A stretch of 64,000 bases of DNA from Cyclobacterium sp. SYSU L10401 (GTDB lineage Bacteria; Bacteroidota; Bacteroidia; Cytophagales; Cyclobacteriaceae), in NCBI RefSeq assembly GCF_010993705.1, contig NZ_WOFO01000006.1, positions 62,001 through 126,000 on the forward strand, read 5' to 3'. A model generated the notes under the pieces. It searched no databases. It had not been told where the DNA came from and saw only the letters and a program-made list of their open reading frames with translations. Position 1 is the first letter of the stretch. Every line of letters starts with the position of its first letter. The position numbers were made by a program, and so were the translations under genes. Of the stretch, positions 36,649 through 46,189 are shown one piece after another.

Positions 36649-37446
36649 ATGAATAAATTGTATTTGTTTTTATGGATGGGTATGTTTTCGGGACTATGTA
36701 TGAGTTGTGACGATGCTGCTTCTGAAAACCGTTCCCTCGTCAATATACTTTTAGTAGATGCGCCAGGGGATTTTGATCAGGTCTGGATAGAGGTGCTGGG
36801 CGTGGAAATCTTGCCGGCCGGTAGCAGGGGTAATGCTGAAAATGCCAGCTGGGTCAACATTCCCTACCAGGCAGCCAGCAATATGGTCCGTATAAGTGAC
36901 CTGGTTAATGAAGAAAGGTTATTGATAGGTAGAACCGAAATTCAGTCGGGCACCGTTTCAAAGATCAGGCTTTTGCTGGGAAGCCAATTGTACCTGATAC
37001 AGGATGAAAACCGCATTGACCTGAGCACAGATTCGGATTTCGAAGAGAAACTGGAAGTAGAAATTAATGTTAACGCCCTGCCGGGAAATTCCTATGATAT
37101 TTACCTTGACTTTGACCTGGCGCGTTCAGTGGTAAATACAGGCAATGGCAACTTCCTGCTGGATCCCAGGATCCGGGTTTTTGAGTCTGCTGTTTCAGCT
37201 GTTATCCGCGGTAGCATTTTACCCAGAAATGAAAGACCTCATGTTTATGTAAGCAGTAACACCGATACCCTGACCACCCTTACAGGAGAAAATGGTGGTT
37301 ATTACCTGCAAGGGCTTCCTCCCAATGATTACCGGATCACCATAGATGCGCCTTCCAACTATCTGGATACGGCCTTCAATGTCTCGGTAAAGGAAGACAC
37401 ACTACTGACCATTCCTGCCATCACCCTAAGACCGCAAATGCCCTGA
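36649..37446 (+). CDS. DUF4382 lipoprotein with C-terminal carboxypeptidase-regulatory-like domain
   Basis: The ATG at 36649 (preceded by GTG at 36646) gives 265 residues with a lipobox GLCMSC. The first part is a DUF4382 domain (LVNILLVDAPGDFDQVWIEV, LDFDLARSVVNTGNGNFLLD). The last 80 residues resemble a carboxypeptidase-regulatory beta sandwich (SAVIRGSILPRNERPHVYV, DTLTTLTGENGGYYLQGLPP). Function is unknown; it is probably displayed in the outer membrane. The stop overlaps the ribD start by one base (TGATG), so it is translationally linked to riboflavin biosynthesis, an unexpected pairing. Confidence 0.8.
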   Translation: MNKLYLFLWMGMFSGLCMSCDDAASENRSLVNILLVDAPGDFDQVWIEVLGVEILPAGSRGNAENASWVNIPYQAASNMVRISDLVNEERLLIGRTEIQSGTVSKIRLLLGSQLYLIQDENRIDLSTDSDFEEKLEVEINVNALPGNSYDIYLDFDLARSVVNTGNGNFLLDPRIRVFESAVSAVIRGSILPRNERPHVYVSSNTDTLTTLTGENGGYYLQGLPPNDYRITIDAPSNYLDTAFNVSVKEDTLLTIPAITLRPQMP

Positions 37447-38495
37447 TGGAAGCTAAAACCCGGACTTTATCTGAAGATGAGACTTTCATGCAAAGAGCCC
37501 TGGACCTGGCTTCCCTTGGTGAAGGCCGGGTCAGTCCCAATCCCATGGTGGGATGCGTGATCGTTTTGGAAAATGAAATCATAGGTGAAGGCTACCATGA
37601 ACAGTATGGGGAAGCCCATGCAGAGCCCAATGCCATCAAAACCGTCAAAGACAAAAGCCTGCTTCAAAATGCCACCCTTTATGTCAGTTTGGAACCCTGT
37701 GCTCACCATGGAAAAACACCCCCCTGTGCCGAATTGATTGCCAGGCATCGGTTGAAAAAAGTAGTCATCGGAGCTTTGGATTCCAACCCCCTGGTAGCAG
37801 GTAAAGGAATTTCCCTCCTGAGGGCTGCCGGAATTGAAGTGGTCTCCGGGGTACTGGAAGAAAAGGTTAGGCTGCAAAACCGCAGGTTTTTTACCCGTAT
37901 GGAAAAAAAACGCCCATACATACTATTGAAATGGGCACAGACACAGGACAGGTTCATTGCCAGAACCAATTTCGACAGCAAATGGATCAGTTCCGCCCTT
38001 AGCCGCCAGCTGGTTCACCGGTGGAGGACGGAGGAAGATGCGATTATGGTGGGCACCCATACTGCTCATTATGATAATCCCCGGTTGAATGTTCGTGACT
38101 GGACCGGAAAAGATCCCATACGGGTGCTTATCGACAGACAGCTCCGGCTTTCCCCCGAACTGAACCTTTTTGATGACAGTCAACATACCCTGATTTACAA
38201 CTATAAGCAGGAAAAAACGATTGGACAAACCTATTGGATACAAGTAAAAGAGCCATTTGGCCTCCATGCCCTTTTAGAAGACCTGCAGCAAAAGGGCGTG
38301 CAGAGCCTGCTGGTGGAAGGGGGTGCGGCCTTGTTGCAGGACTTTATCCGAGAAGAACTGTGGGATGAAGCAAGGGTTTTTACCGGAAACCTTCGGTTTG
38401 GCCTCGGTATTCCAGCCCCTGTATTACCTGGTTTGCCCGAAAAGCGTATTTCTTTGGAAACAGATGTTTTAGAAACCTATTTCAATCATGAGTGA
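37446..38495 (+). CDS. ribD: Bifunctional riboflavin deaminase/reductase
   Basis: This 349-residue enzyme carries out two steps of riboflavin synthesis: deamination of the pyrimidine of 2,5-diamino-6-ribosylamino-pyrimidinone phosphate, then reduction of the ribose. The N-terminal deaminase has H58-A59-E60 and the zinc-binding PCAHHGKTPPC (C85, C94). The C-terminal reductase has KWAQTQDRFIA, DAIMVGTHTAHYDNPRLNVR and LLVEGGAALLQDF. The other rib genes are not here. It overlaps the DUF4382 gene upstream by one base and the msrC gene downstream by 8 bases (ATGAGTGA). Confidence 0.95.
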   Translation: MEAKTRTLSEDETFMQRALDLASLGEGRVSPNPMVGCVIVLENEIIGEGYHEQYGEAHAEPNAIKTVKDKSLLQNATLYVSLEPCAHHGKTPPCAELIARHRLKKVVIGALDSNPLVAGKGISLLRAAGIEVVSGVLEEKVRLQNRRFFTRMEKKRPYILLKWAQTQDRFIARTNFDSKWISSALSRQLVHRWRTEEDAIMVGTHTAHYDNPRLNVRDWTGKDPIRVLIDRQLRLSPELNLFDDSQHTLIYNYKQEKTIGQTYWIQVKEPFGLHALLEDLQQKGVQSLLVEGGAALLQDFIREELWDEARVFTGNLRFGLGIPAPVLPGLPEKRISLETDVLETYFNHE

Positions 38496-38976
38496 AAATA
38501 TTGTCCTGCCTCCCCAGGCCGGCAAGGCTGAAAAATACGAAGCATTGCTTCCTCAAATGGAAGCCCTGATGGCTTCAGAAACGGATTTGATTGCCAACAT
38601 GGCCAACATGGCAGCGGTTTTAAAAGAAGTTTTTGGTTTTTTCTGGGTAGGATTTTACCTGGTCAAAAAAGAGCAATTGGTGCTGGGACCATTTCAGGGT
38701 CCGCTGGCCTGCACCCGTTTAGGCTATGGGAAAGGTGTTTGTGGCAAGGCCTGGGAAACCAAACAAACCCAGCTAATCCCAGATGTAGATGCTTTTCCCG
38801 GTCATATTGCCTGCAGTTCTGCCAGCCGTTCAGAAATTGTGGTACCCATTCTGAATGCCGGGGTTGTCCTGGGTGTATTGGACATAGATTCCGATAGGCT
38901 GGCGGACTTTGATGGCATAGACCAGAAATACCTGGAAAAGATGGTCTCCCTGATCCCTGTACCTGTAGAAGATTAA
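38488..38976 (+). CDS. msrC: Free methionine-(R)-sulfoxide reductase (GAF domain)
   Basis: The 162-residue GAF-domain protein has the three cysteines of this enzyme: C75 (PLACTRLGYG), C85 (GKGVCGKAWE) and C109 (HIACSSASRSEIVVPI). It also has the closing VLGVLDIDSDR. It reduces free methionine-R-sulfoxide, unlike the peptide-linked substrates of MsrA and MsrB, with electrons from thioredoxin. It overlaps ribD by 8 bases and lies 102 bp before rdgB. Small cytoplasmic housekeeping genes follow on the same strand. Confidence 0.93.
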   Translation: MSENIVLPPQAGKAEKYEALLPQMEALMASETDLIANMANMAAVLKEVFGFFWVGFYLVKKEQLVLGPFQGPLACTRLGYGKGVCGKAWETKQTQLIPDVDAFPGHIACSSASRSEIVVPILNAGVVLGVLDIDSDRLADFDGIDQKYLEKMVSLIPVPVED

Positions 38977-39078
38977 CTTTTCCCATTTTCCACCACTAAA
39001 GGTATCAAAGTCATTTGGAGGAGCAGAAAAAAACCGAAGGATAGAGGGATTTACAAAAAGCTCCGTTAATTTCACCCT

Positions 39079-39660
39079 ATGAAAATTTGTTTTGCCTCCA
39101 ATAATCCCAAAAAGCTGGAAGAAATCAGGGCTGCATTGGGAAATGAGTTTGAAATTGTTTCCTTAGCTGAAATAGGATGTAAGGAAGAATTGCCAGAAAC
39201 AGGGGATACCCTTGAGGCCAATGCTTTACAGAAAGCCAGGTATGTCAAGGATCATTTTGGGGTAGACTGTTTTGCAGATGATACCGGCTTGGAAGTAGCA
39301 GCTCTTCAGGGGGCACCCGGAGTGTATTCAGGAAGGTTTGCCGGAGAGCCTAGAAGTGATGAAAGAAATGTTTCCCTGCTGCTCGAAAAAATGCAGCAAA
39401 TAGACCACCGAAAAGCGGCTTTTCGAACCGTCATAGCACTGATCATAGCGGATAAATCCTTTTCCTTTGAAGGTAAAGCGGAAGGAAGTATCACCGAACA
39501 ACGTTCAGGAAATGGGGGCTTCGGCTATGACCCCGTTTTTCAACCCGAAGGCTACAACAAAACTTTTGCGGAATTGAGCATGCCCGAAAAAAATGCCATC
39601 AGTCACCGAGGGAAGGCAGTGAGAGAGCTGGCCGCCTTTCTACAGGAGCATTATTCTTAA
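39079..39660 (+). CDS. rdgB: Non-canonical purine NTP pyrophosphatase (RdgB/HAM1)
   Basis: The 193-residue enzyme hydrolyses ITP, dITP and XTP to monophosphates, clearing deaminated purines. It starts with the substrate loop FASNNPKKLEEI and has FADDTGLEVAALQGAPGVYSG and the closing GNGGFGYDPVF and AISHRGKAV. Length is normal for the family. The uridine kinase gene begins 10 nt later, indicating co-transcription. Confidence 0.95.
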   Translation: MKICFASNNPKKLEEIRAALGNEFEIVSLAEIGCKEELPETGDTLEANALQKARYVKDHFGVDCFADDTGLEVAALQGAPGVYSGRFAGEPRSDERNVSLLLEKMQQIDHRKAAFRTVIALIIADKSFSFEGKAEGSITEQRSGNGGFGYDPVFQPEGYNKTFAELSMPEKNAISHRGKAVRELAAFLQEHYS

Positions 39661-39670
39661 TCATGGCCAC

Positions 39671-40309
39671 ATGAGTATCACCCAGAACCCCATGAAGAAA
39701 CCATTTATCATAGGTATCACCGGTGGAAGCGCCTCGGGAAAGACGCATTTTCTGGATAAATTGTTACATGCCTTCGAGCCGGAACAGGTTTGTTTGATCT
39801 CTCAGGACAACTATTACAAACCCAGAAACCTGCAACCCCTGGACGAAAGGGGCATACATAATTTTGACACCCCCCATTCCATAGATTTTGAACAGTATGC
39901 TTCAGATATCAGGGATATTCAGGAAGGAAAAACCATTACCCGTCAGGAGTATACCTTTAACAACCCCAACAAGAAATCCAGGATCCTAACCTTTAAGCCG
40001 GCACCAGTGGTGGTGGTAGAGGGCATTTTTGTGTTGTACTATCCTGAGCTTGCCAACCTGCTGGACCTTAAAGTATACATTGATGCCAAAGACCATATCA
40101 AGCTAAAGCGAAGGATTGTCAGGGATAAGGTAGAGCGTGGATATGATTTGGATGATGTACTGTACCGGTATGAACAACACGTGATGCCTACTTATGAAAA
40201 ATACATTGCTCCATTTAAACATGATGCTGACCTGATCGTGCCCAATAACCACGGATTTGAAAGGGCATTGGAGGTAATCAAGGTTTTTCTACGGGAGAAA
40301 ATCAAGTAA
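39671..40309 (+). CDS. udk: Uridine kinase
   Basis: The 212-residue P-loop kinase phosphorylates uridine and cytidine to UMP and CMP. The P-loop is GGSASGKT (residues 18-25). Other motifs are VCLISQDNYYKPR, FDTPHSIDFEQY, VVVVEGIFVLYYPEL and KLKRRIVRDKVERGYDLDDVL. Seven residues (MSITQNP) precede an internal methionine that could be an alternative start. It lies 10 nt after rdgB, in a plausible rdgB-udk unit of nucleotide metabolism. Confidence 0.93.
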   Translation: MSITQNPMKKPFIIGITGGSASGKTHFLDKLLHAFEPEQVCLISQDNYYKPRNLQPLDERGIHNFDTPHSIDFEQYASDIRDIQEGKTITRQEYTFNNPNKKSRILTFKPAPVVVVEGIFVLYYPELANLLDLKVYIDAKDHIKLKRRIVRDKVERGYDLDDVLYRYEQHVMPTYEKYIAPFKHDADLIVPNNHGFERALEVIKVFLREKIK

Positions 40310-40455
40310 AAGTGAGCGGGAGTCAGACAAAATTCCCTGGTGAAAGCTACTAATTGTACTTTTTTGAGTCTCAAATCTTTCTAAAATGCTGATTAGCAAG
40401 TGCTTTGTCGTGTCAATTTATTTCATTAATAACTGCAATTTTCAAAATTCTTTTC

Positions 40456-40463
40456 TATATTTG
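40456..40463 (+). promoter_or_regulatory. Candidate -7 promoter box for the small exported gene before secDF
   Basis: TATATTTG is a full TAnnTTTG match that ends 6 nt before the ATG at 40470. It lies inside an upstream extension of the frame (from ATG 40386), which makes the downstream start more likely. No -33 TTG is found at 19-21 nt. Confidence 0.45.
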
Positions 40464-40469
40464 CGCCCC

Positions 40470-40850
40470 ATGGGGAATAATTGGAAACATAACAGGTTGA
40501 TACACGAAAGGCTGTCCCTTCTGGTGGTGATGCTGTTTTGTGTATTTGTGTCTTCCTCCGAATTTACCCTTGACCTTGATGTAAATGCCTCTGGTATTGA
40601 CATACAACTCGATTTAAGCGAAAATCAAGGGGATGAGCCCTCGCCAGGCGAGGATAAAACCTTTATCCATACGGCCATTGATGCGGTAGTGCCCTTTGTT
40701 TTGGTGGTATTTGACCACGCTTACCATTTCATTTATGAGATTACAGGTGCAGAAAATCCCAAAATCAATTTTTATTTAGACGTAGAACCCTCATACAATC
40801 ATTTATTTGAAATACTTTTTGAGCAGATCATTTCTGTAAATGCACCCTGA
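40470..40850 (+). CDS. Small exported protein upstream of secDF, unknown function
   Basis: The ATG at 40470 gives a 126-residue protein. A basic N-terminus is followed by a hydrophobic run (LSLLVVMLFCVFVSS), then an acidic region with alternating D, L and I residues (FTLDLDVNASGIDIQLDLSE), a hydrophobic segment (AVVPFVLVVFDHAYHFIYEI) and an amphipathic end. I do not recognise a family. It lies 93 bp before secDF on the same strand; co-transcription and a role in export are guesses. The frame could start at 40386, but a promoter box sits between the two ATGs. Confidence 0.55.
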   Translation: MGNNWKHNRLIHERLSLLVVMLFCVFVSSSEFTLDLDVNASGIDIQLDLSENQGDEPSPGEDKTFIHTAIDAVVPFVLVVFDHAYHFIYEITGAENPKINFYLDVEPSYNHLFEILFEQIISVNAP

Positions 40851-40943
40851 GTAAACTTTTCTCTTTCTGTAAATCTATTAGCGGCAAAACTATCAAGCCG
40901 TAATCATTTCCTTAGTTTGTAATCAAATATTTAATCAATAACC

Positions 40944-43922
40944 ATGAAAAATAAAGGTATTATCGTTTTTTTGACGGTGGTCGTTACGGGCTTATGTCTG
41001 TATTACCTGTCCTTTACCCTGGTATCCAACAGTGTTCAGGATAAAGCCACTACTTATGCAACCGATGAAACGGGCAATATAGACTTTGACAAAAGGCAGT
41101 CCTACCTGGACTCTGTATGGAGGGAGCCTGTGTACAACTTTCTCGGCATTCCTTTTACCTATCAGGAGGTTAAAAACACCGAACTGGGTCTGGGACTGGA
41201 TTTACAGGGAGGCATGCATGTGACCCTGGAGGTATCCCCCATTGAAATCGTGAAGGGTTTATCTGGCGGTAGTAAGGATCAGGAATTTAACCAGGCAGTG
41301 GAAAAAGCAAGTGAGCGGGCCAAAACAGAGAATGACCTGTTTGTCAACATCTTTTATCAGGCCTGGCAGGAAGAAGCCGGAGACAGGCAGTTGAACACCA
41401 TCTTCGCCACAGCAGCCAACAGAGGCAGGATTTCTTTGGAATCCTCAGATACGGATATTCTAAACATCCTGGACGATGAAATAGAAAATGCCATTGACCG
41501 CTCCTTTAATATTTTAAGGACCCGGATCGACCGCTTTGGTACCTCCCAGCCCAATATACAGCGGATTCAGAATACCGGCAGGATTCAAATTGAACTACCG
41601 GGTGTAGACAATGCTGAGCGTGTGAGGAGCCTGTTACAGGGGGTAGCCAAGCTTCAATTTTGGGAAGTAGCCGAAATAGATCAATTTGGGGATGCCTTGC
41701 AGCAAATCAATTCATTTCTGGTCGAAGAAGCTACCAGTCAGCAATCTCAGGCAAGTGCATCAGGTGATGAAACGGATGCCCTGTCAGATACCACGGATTT
41801 GGAAAGTGACCTGGCGAGGCAATTGGCAGAAGGGGGTTCGGATACTGATTCCCTGGGCAACGAAGTTTCCCCGCTTTTTTCCTTATTGAAGGCCAATTAT
41901 GGACTGGTATATGAGGTAAGGGATACCATGACCATCAACCGGGTTTTCAAAAGGGAAGATGTACAGGCATTATTGCCAAGAGACATTCGTTTCATGTGGT
42001 CCGTAAAGCCCCAGGTTCAGGACGACATGGAATTGTTGGAATTACATGCCATCAAGGCCCCAAGGGGGACAGATCAGGCTCCATTGGAAGGTGATGTGAT
42101 CACAGATGCCAGGCAATCTCTGGATCAAACTTCCAGGCCTGCCGTAAGCATGCAGATGAATGCCGAAGGAGCCAGAAACTGGAGAAGGCTAACTGCCGAA
42201 AACATTGGTAACAGGATCGCAGTAGTGCTGGATGACTATGTCTATACCGCACCTACGGTACAGGGTGAAATTCCTTCAGGACAATCAGAAATCACGGGTA
42301 ATTTCACCATGGAAGAAGCCAAGGATTTGGCCAATATCCTTAAATCCGGTACGCTTCCAGCTCCAACGAATATTGTGGAAGAAGCCATCGTCGGACCTAC
42401 ACTGGGAGTGGAGGCAAGAAATCAGGGTATCAATTCCATGATTGCCGGACTGGTGCTGGTTGTATTGTTTATGGTAGCTTACTATTCCAAAGGCGGATTG
42501 GTTGCGATTGCTGCCTTGCTTTTCAACATCTTCTTTATTTTGGGTATTCTCGCGCAATTGGGTGCCGCACTTACCCTGCCAGGTATAGCAGGTATCGTTT
42601 TGACCATTGGTATGTCCATTGATGCCAATGTATTGATTTTCGAAAGGATCAAAGAAGAATTAAGGAATGGCGCAGGAATATTGCAAGCCATCAGCAGTGG
42701 TTATGACAAGGCGTTCAGTGCCATTCTGGACTCCAATGTTACCACTTTTCTTACCGGAGCCATTTTGTATGCATTGGGTCAGGGTCCGGTTAAAGGTTTT
42801 GCCATTGTTCTGATGATTGGTATTGCTTCTTCCTTTTTCTCGGCGGTTTTCATCACCAGGGTAATTGTCTATTGGATGAGCAAAAAAGGAGAAAAGAGCA
42901 GCCTTTCTTTTGCGACTCCATTTACAAGAAACTTATTGTCAAACCTCAATATAGACTTCCTGGGCAAAAGAAAAGTAGCCTACCTGATTTCAACTTCCAT
43001 CATAATCATCGGTATGATCCTGGCGCTTACATCCGGATTGAAATTTGGTGTGGATTTCACCGGGGGCCGGTACTACATCGTAGAATTCAACGAACCGGTT
43101 CCTGCCTCTGAATTGAAAGTAGGCCTGGATAATGAATTTGGTGGTTCGGTAGAAGTGAAAACCTATGGCGCCAACAATATCCTGAAAGTGACCACCTCCT
43201 ACCTTGTCAATGAAGACAATGAAGAGGCCAATAGGGAGGTAGAAAGCAGGATCAAGGAAGGTATTGCCACAGTAACCGGGTTTAACTTTATTGAGGATGC
43301 CAATCAAATGTCGGAAGGGGCATTTGCTATTACTGGTTCCAATAAAGTGGGCGCCACTGTTGCTGATGACATTAAAAACTCCTCCATGGAAGCCATGTTC
43401 TTTTCTTTGGTTGCCATATTCCTGTATATTCTGCTGAGATTTAGAAAATGGCAATTCTCCCTGGCCTCCATCGTGGCCTTGATACATGATTCCATGTTTG
43501 TGGTTGCAGCTTTTGCTATTGCAAGTGCCTTTGGTGCCACCTTTGAAATAGACCAGGTATTTATAGCTGCCATGCTGACGGTGATCGGTTATTCCATCAA
43601 TGATACCGTGATTGTATTTGACCGGATCAGGGAAAATATTGAGAACCGGGGTACCGGCAAGCTGGTTAAAATGTTCAATGATGCCATTAACCAAACCATG
43701 GGCAGAACACTGATCACCTCTGCCACGACGTTGATTGTGGTATTGGTGCTGCTGATATTCGGAGGAGAAGTTTTAAGAGGATTTTCATTCGCCTTATTGA
43801 TCGGTGTATTGGTAGGTACCTATTCATCCATTTACATTGCTACTCCTGTAGTGGTGGACCTGATGAAGCGGGAATTGGCCAAGGAACCTGAAACCCCAAA
43901 CCCGAAGAAAAAAGTAGCCTAA
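40944..43922 (+). CDS. secDF: Fused protein translocase subunits SecDF
   Basis: This 992-residue protein joins SecD and SecF, as usual in Bacteroidota. They use the proton gradient to pull secreted proteins across the inner membrane from the periplasmic side. SecD has DLQGGMHVTLEV, the P1 loop with RIDRFGTSQPNIQRI, and helix motifs GIVLTIGMSIDANVLIFERI. SecF has GLKFGVDFTGGRYYIVEF and MLTVIGYSINDTVIVFDRIRE. The aspartates in these helix motifs are the likely proton-path residues. An acidic/serine-rich insert near residues 265-300 is variable. A strong terminator follows 23 nt later. Confidence 0.97.
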   Translation: MKNKGIIVFLTVVVTGLCLYYLSFTLVSNSVQDKATTYATDETGNIDFDKRQSYLDSVWREPVYNFLGIPFTYQEVKNTELGLGLDLQGGMHVTLEVSPIEIVKGLSGGSKDQEFNQAVEKASERAKTENDLFVNIFYQAWQEEAGDRQLNTIFATAANRGRISLESSDTDILNILDDEIENAIDRSFNILRTRIDRFGTSQPNIQRIQNTGRIQIELPGVDNAERVRSLLQGVAKLQFWEVAEIDQFGDALQQINSFLVEEATSQQSQASASGDETDALSDTTDLESDLARQLAEGGSDTDSLGNEVSPLFSLLKANYGLVYEVRDTMTINRVFKREDVQALLPRDIRFMWSVKPQVQDDMELLELHAIKAPRGTDQAPLEGDVITDARQSLDQTSRPAVSMQMNAEGARNWRRLTAENIGNRIAVVLDDYVYTAPTVQGEIPSGQSEITGNFTMEEAKDLANILKSGTLPAPTNIVEEAIVGPTLGVEARNQGINSMIAGLVLVVLFMVAYYSKGGLVAIAALLFNIFFILGILAQLGAALTLPGIAGIVLTIGMSIDANVLIFERIKEELRNGAGILQAISSGYDKAFSAILDSNVTTFLTGAILYALGQGPVKGFAIVLMIGIASSFFSAVFITRVIVYWMSKKGEKSSLSFATPFTRNLLSNLNIDFLGKRKVAYLISTSIIIIGMILALTSGLKFGVDFTGGRYYIVEFNEPVPASELKVGLDNEFGGSVEVKTYGANNILKVTTSYLVNEDNEEANREVESRIKEGIATVTGFNFIEDANQMSEGAFAITGSNKVGATVADDIKNSSMEAMFFSLVAIFLYILLRFRKWQFSLASIVALIHDSMFVVAAFAIASAFGATFEIDQVFIAAMLTVIGYSINDTVIVFDRIRENIENRGTGKLVKMFNDAINQTMGRTLITSATTLIVVLVLLIFGGEVLRGFSFALLIGVLVGTYSSIYIATPVVVDLMKRELAKEPETPNPKKKVA

Positions 43923-43945
43923 TCCATTAATAGGTCAGAAAAATT

Positions 43946-43976
43946 AAAGTCAGCCTCTCCGGGGGCTGACTTTTTT
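43946..43976 (+). terminator. Rho-independent terminator after secDF
   Basis: AAAGTCAGCC (43946-43955) and GGCTGACTTT (43964-43973) pair perfectly over 10 bp around an 8-nt loop, and the T-run extends through 43976. It lies just after the secDF stop. Confidence 0.92.
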
Positions 43977-44066
43977 ATTGGTTCGAAATGCAAAATAAAT
44001 ACCCTAAACAGGGTATTGCCTGCACTTTTCTTTGCATTTAAATTGCATAAAATTAAAAATCTACCA

Positions 44067-44741
44067 ATGCAACTGTCCTTCTATTTAATTGCCATTATTT
44101 TAGGAACCCTGTTTGCCGGAATTTATCTGCTGTCTCAGTCCGGCCAAAAAGAGTACAAGAGGATCAGCTCCCTGGTGTTATTGATCCTGATCACCGGATT
44201 GCTATCTGAAGCCATCTGGAACTATACGGTGGCTTACGGAAAAAATAATTGTCTGCTATACAATATTTTATACCTGTACCTGAGACCCACGGCAATGTTG
44301 TTACTTTACAGCCAATTGCCCTACAGTTGCCATTTGCAAAAAAAGGTGTTGCCCACTATTGCCGGCTTTTTACTACTTGGACTGCTTAACAGCTTGTTTT
44401 TACAGTCCATTTTCACCGATATCCAGTCCTATACCTATCTTATCGGACATGGGTTGGTATTGTTTTACAGTCTGATTTTTTTCAAGGATATTCTGCGGCA
44501 GGGCCAATTCAAGGACACCAACCTGCTTTCCCTTCCCTATTTTTGGATGGCCAGCCTGGTGTTGTTTTCCTTTGGAGAAAGTTATATTTTTTTCATTCTC
44601 ACTTATTATTTCCCTAGCTTGGGCACTTATGGTATGGGTCATGTTTTTCAATGGGTGCAGTTTTTTGGAGGAATAATGTACCTGTCTTTTGGTCTTTCCT
44701 TTTATGCTCCCATGATTTTTAACAGGCGTTACAGCTATTAA
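44067..44741 (+). CDS. Multi-spanning membrane protein, unknown function
   Basis: The ATG at 44067 gives 224 residues with about seven hydrophobic segments; a TTG at 44016 would add a non-hydrophobic leader and is less likely. The first helix is LSFYLIAIILGTLFAGIYLL. The seven-helix plan resembles the membrane sensor modules that precede kinases in Bacteroidota, but no signalling domain follows. It ends NRRYSY, and metK starts 79 bp later. Function cannot be assigned. Confidence 0.7.
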   Translation: MQLSFYLIAIILGTLFAGIYLLSQSGQKEYKRISSLVLLILITGLLSEAIWNYTVAYGKNNCLLYNILYLYLRPTAMLLLYSQLPYSCHLQKKVLPTIAGFLLLGLLNSLFLQSIFTDIQSYTYLIGHGLVLFYSLIFFKDILRQGQFKDTNLLSLPYFWMASLVLFSFGESYIFFILTYYFPSLGTYGMGHVFQWVQFFGGIMYLSFGLSFYAPMIFNRRYSY

Positions 44742-44820
44742 GTCAGTCCTAAGTGAAAAAATAGTTTTTAATTTTAGCCATTAGATGTAGATTTACGGCT
44801 AAATTTTAAAAAAGCTTTGT

Positions 44821-46074
44821 ATGTCATATTTATTTACTTCGGAATCGGTTTCCGAAGGGCACCCCGATAAAATTTCAGATCAGGTATCAGATGCCATCAT
44901 CGATCATTTTTTAGCCTTTGACCCCAACTCCAAAGTAGCCTGTGAAACCCTGGTGACTACAGGTCAGGTCATTCTGGCGGGAGAGGTTAAATCCAACACC
45001 TACCTGGATGTACAAAAAATTGCCAGAGATGTTATCAACCGCATAGGCTATACCAAAAGTGAATACATGTTTGACGGCAGTTCCTGCGGGGTTTTATCAG
45101 CTATTCACGAACAATCTCCTGACATCAACCAGGGAGTGGACCGCAGTGATCCCGAGGAGCAGGGCGCAGGTGACCAGGGCATGATGTTCGGATATGCCAT
45201 CAATGAGACGGAAAGCTATATTCCCCTAGGCCTGGACCTCTCTCACAAGTTATTGAAGGAATTGGCCGCTCTTCGCAGGGAGAATGACCAGATCAAATAC
45301 CTTCGGCCAGACTCCAAGGCCCAGGTTACCATTCAGTACGGTGATGACAATGTCCCTGAAAAGATCAATACCATCGTGGTTTCTACACAGCATGATGATT
45401 TTGATGAAGAAAGCCTGATGCTGGAAAAGATCAAAAAAGATATCATAGAAATCCTTATTCCCAGGGTAAAAGCACAATTACCGGCAGCGATTCAGAAGCT
45501 GTTTACCGACGAGATCATTTACCATATCAATCCAACGGGGAAATTTGTCATTGGGGGACCTCATGGAGATACAGGCCTTACGGGAAGAAAAATCATTGTG
45601 GATACCTATGGTGGCAAGGGAGCGCATGGAGGCGGAGCCTTTTCAGGCAAAGATCCTTCCAAGGTAGATCGTTCCGCTGCCTATGCAACCCGACACATTG
45701 CCAAAAATATGGTCGCTGCAGGGCTGGCAGACGAAGTTTTGGTACAGGTTTCCTATGCCATTGGTGTAGCCAGACCCATGGGCTTGTATGTAAATACCTA
45801 CGGGACTTCAAAAGTAGCTTTATCCGATGGTGAAATAGCCAAAAAAATAGAAAAATTATTTGATATGCGCCCTTTTGCTATAGAAAACCGCCTGAAACTG
45901 AGGAATCCCATTTATGAGGAAACCGCAGCATACGGTCACATGGGTAGGCAAAGTGAAGTCGTTTCCAAAACATTTTACTCCCCTGACAAGGCCTCCATCA
46001 CATTGGATGTGGAGCTGTTTACCTGGGAAAAACTGGACCATGTACCAGCCATAAAGAAAGCCTTTGACCTTTAG
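44821..46074 (+). CDS. metK: Methionine adenosyltransferase (S-adenosylmethionine synthetase)
   Basis: The 417-residue enzyme makes S-adenosylmethionine from methionine and ATP. It begins [20 protein letters not shown] with the ATP-binding histidine and aspartate, has [31 protein letters not shown] and [19 protein letters not shown], and ends with a domain of normal length. The gene stands alone with its own terminator. I looked for a SAM riboswitch in the 79-bp upstream gap and see none. Confidence 0.96.
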   Translation: MSYLFTSESVSEGHPDKISDQVSDAIIDHFLAFDPNSKVACETLVTTGQVILAGEVKSNTYLDVQKIARDVINRIGYTKSEYMFDGSSCGVLSAIHEQSPDINQGVDRSDPEEQGAGDQGMMFGYAINETESYIPLGLDLSHKLLKELAALRRENDQIKYLRPDSKAQVTIQYGDDNVPEKINTIVVSTQHDDFDEESLMLEKIKKDIIEILIPRVKAQLPAAIQKLFTDEIIYHINPTGKFVIGGPHGDTGLTGRKIIVDTYGGKGAHGGGAFSGKDPSKVDRSAAYATRHIAKNMVAAGLADEVLVQVSYAIGVARPMGLYVNTYGTSKVALSDGEIAKKIEKLFDMRPFAIENRLKLRNPIYEETAAYGHMGRQSEVVSKTFYSPDKASITLDVELFTWEKLDHVPAIKKAFDL

Positions 46075-46097
46075 TTTAAAGGAAATTTTCTCAAATG

Positions 46098-46126
46098 AAG
46101 GCAGCTGTTCAGGTTGCCTTTTTTTT
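46098..46126 (+). terminator. Rho-independent terminator after metK
   Basis: AAGGCA and TGCCTT arms, extended with an imperfect GCTG/CAGGT stem, are followed by a run of eight T residues. It lies 24 nt after the metK stop. Confidence 0.8.
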
Positions 46127-46189
46127 ATTCAAATAATAGGGTAAATTGATCTGTAATTCAATATTTTCCGTTTTACTACCTATTTAAGT

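Noticed and set aside
42990-43694. 234-residue open frame on the minus strand
   Set aside because: Antisense to secDF, with no recognisable residues and runs of histidine and glycine typical of reverse frames.
44742-44820. Possible SAM riboswitch before metK
   Set aside because: The gap is only 79 bp and I see neither the stems nor the conserved bases of SAM-I or SAM-II elements.
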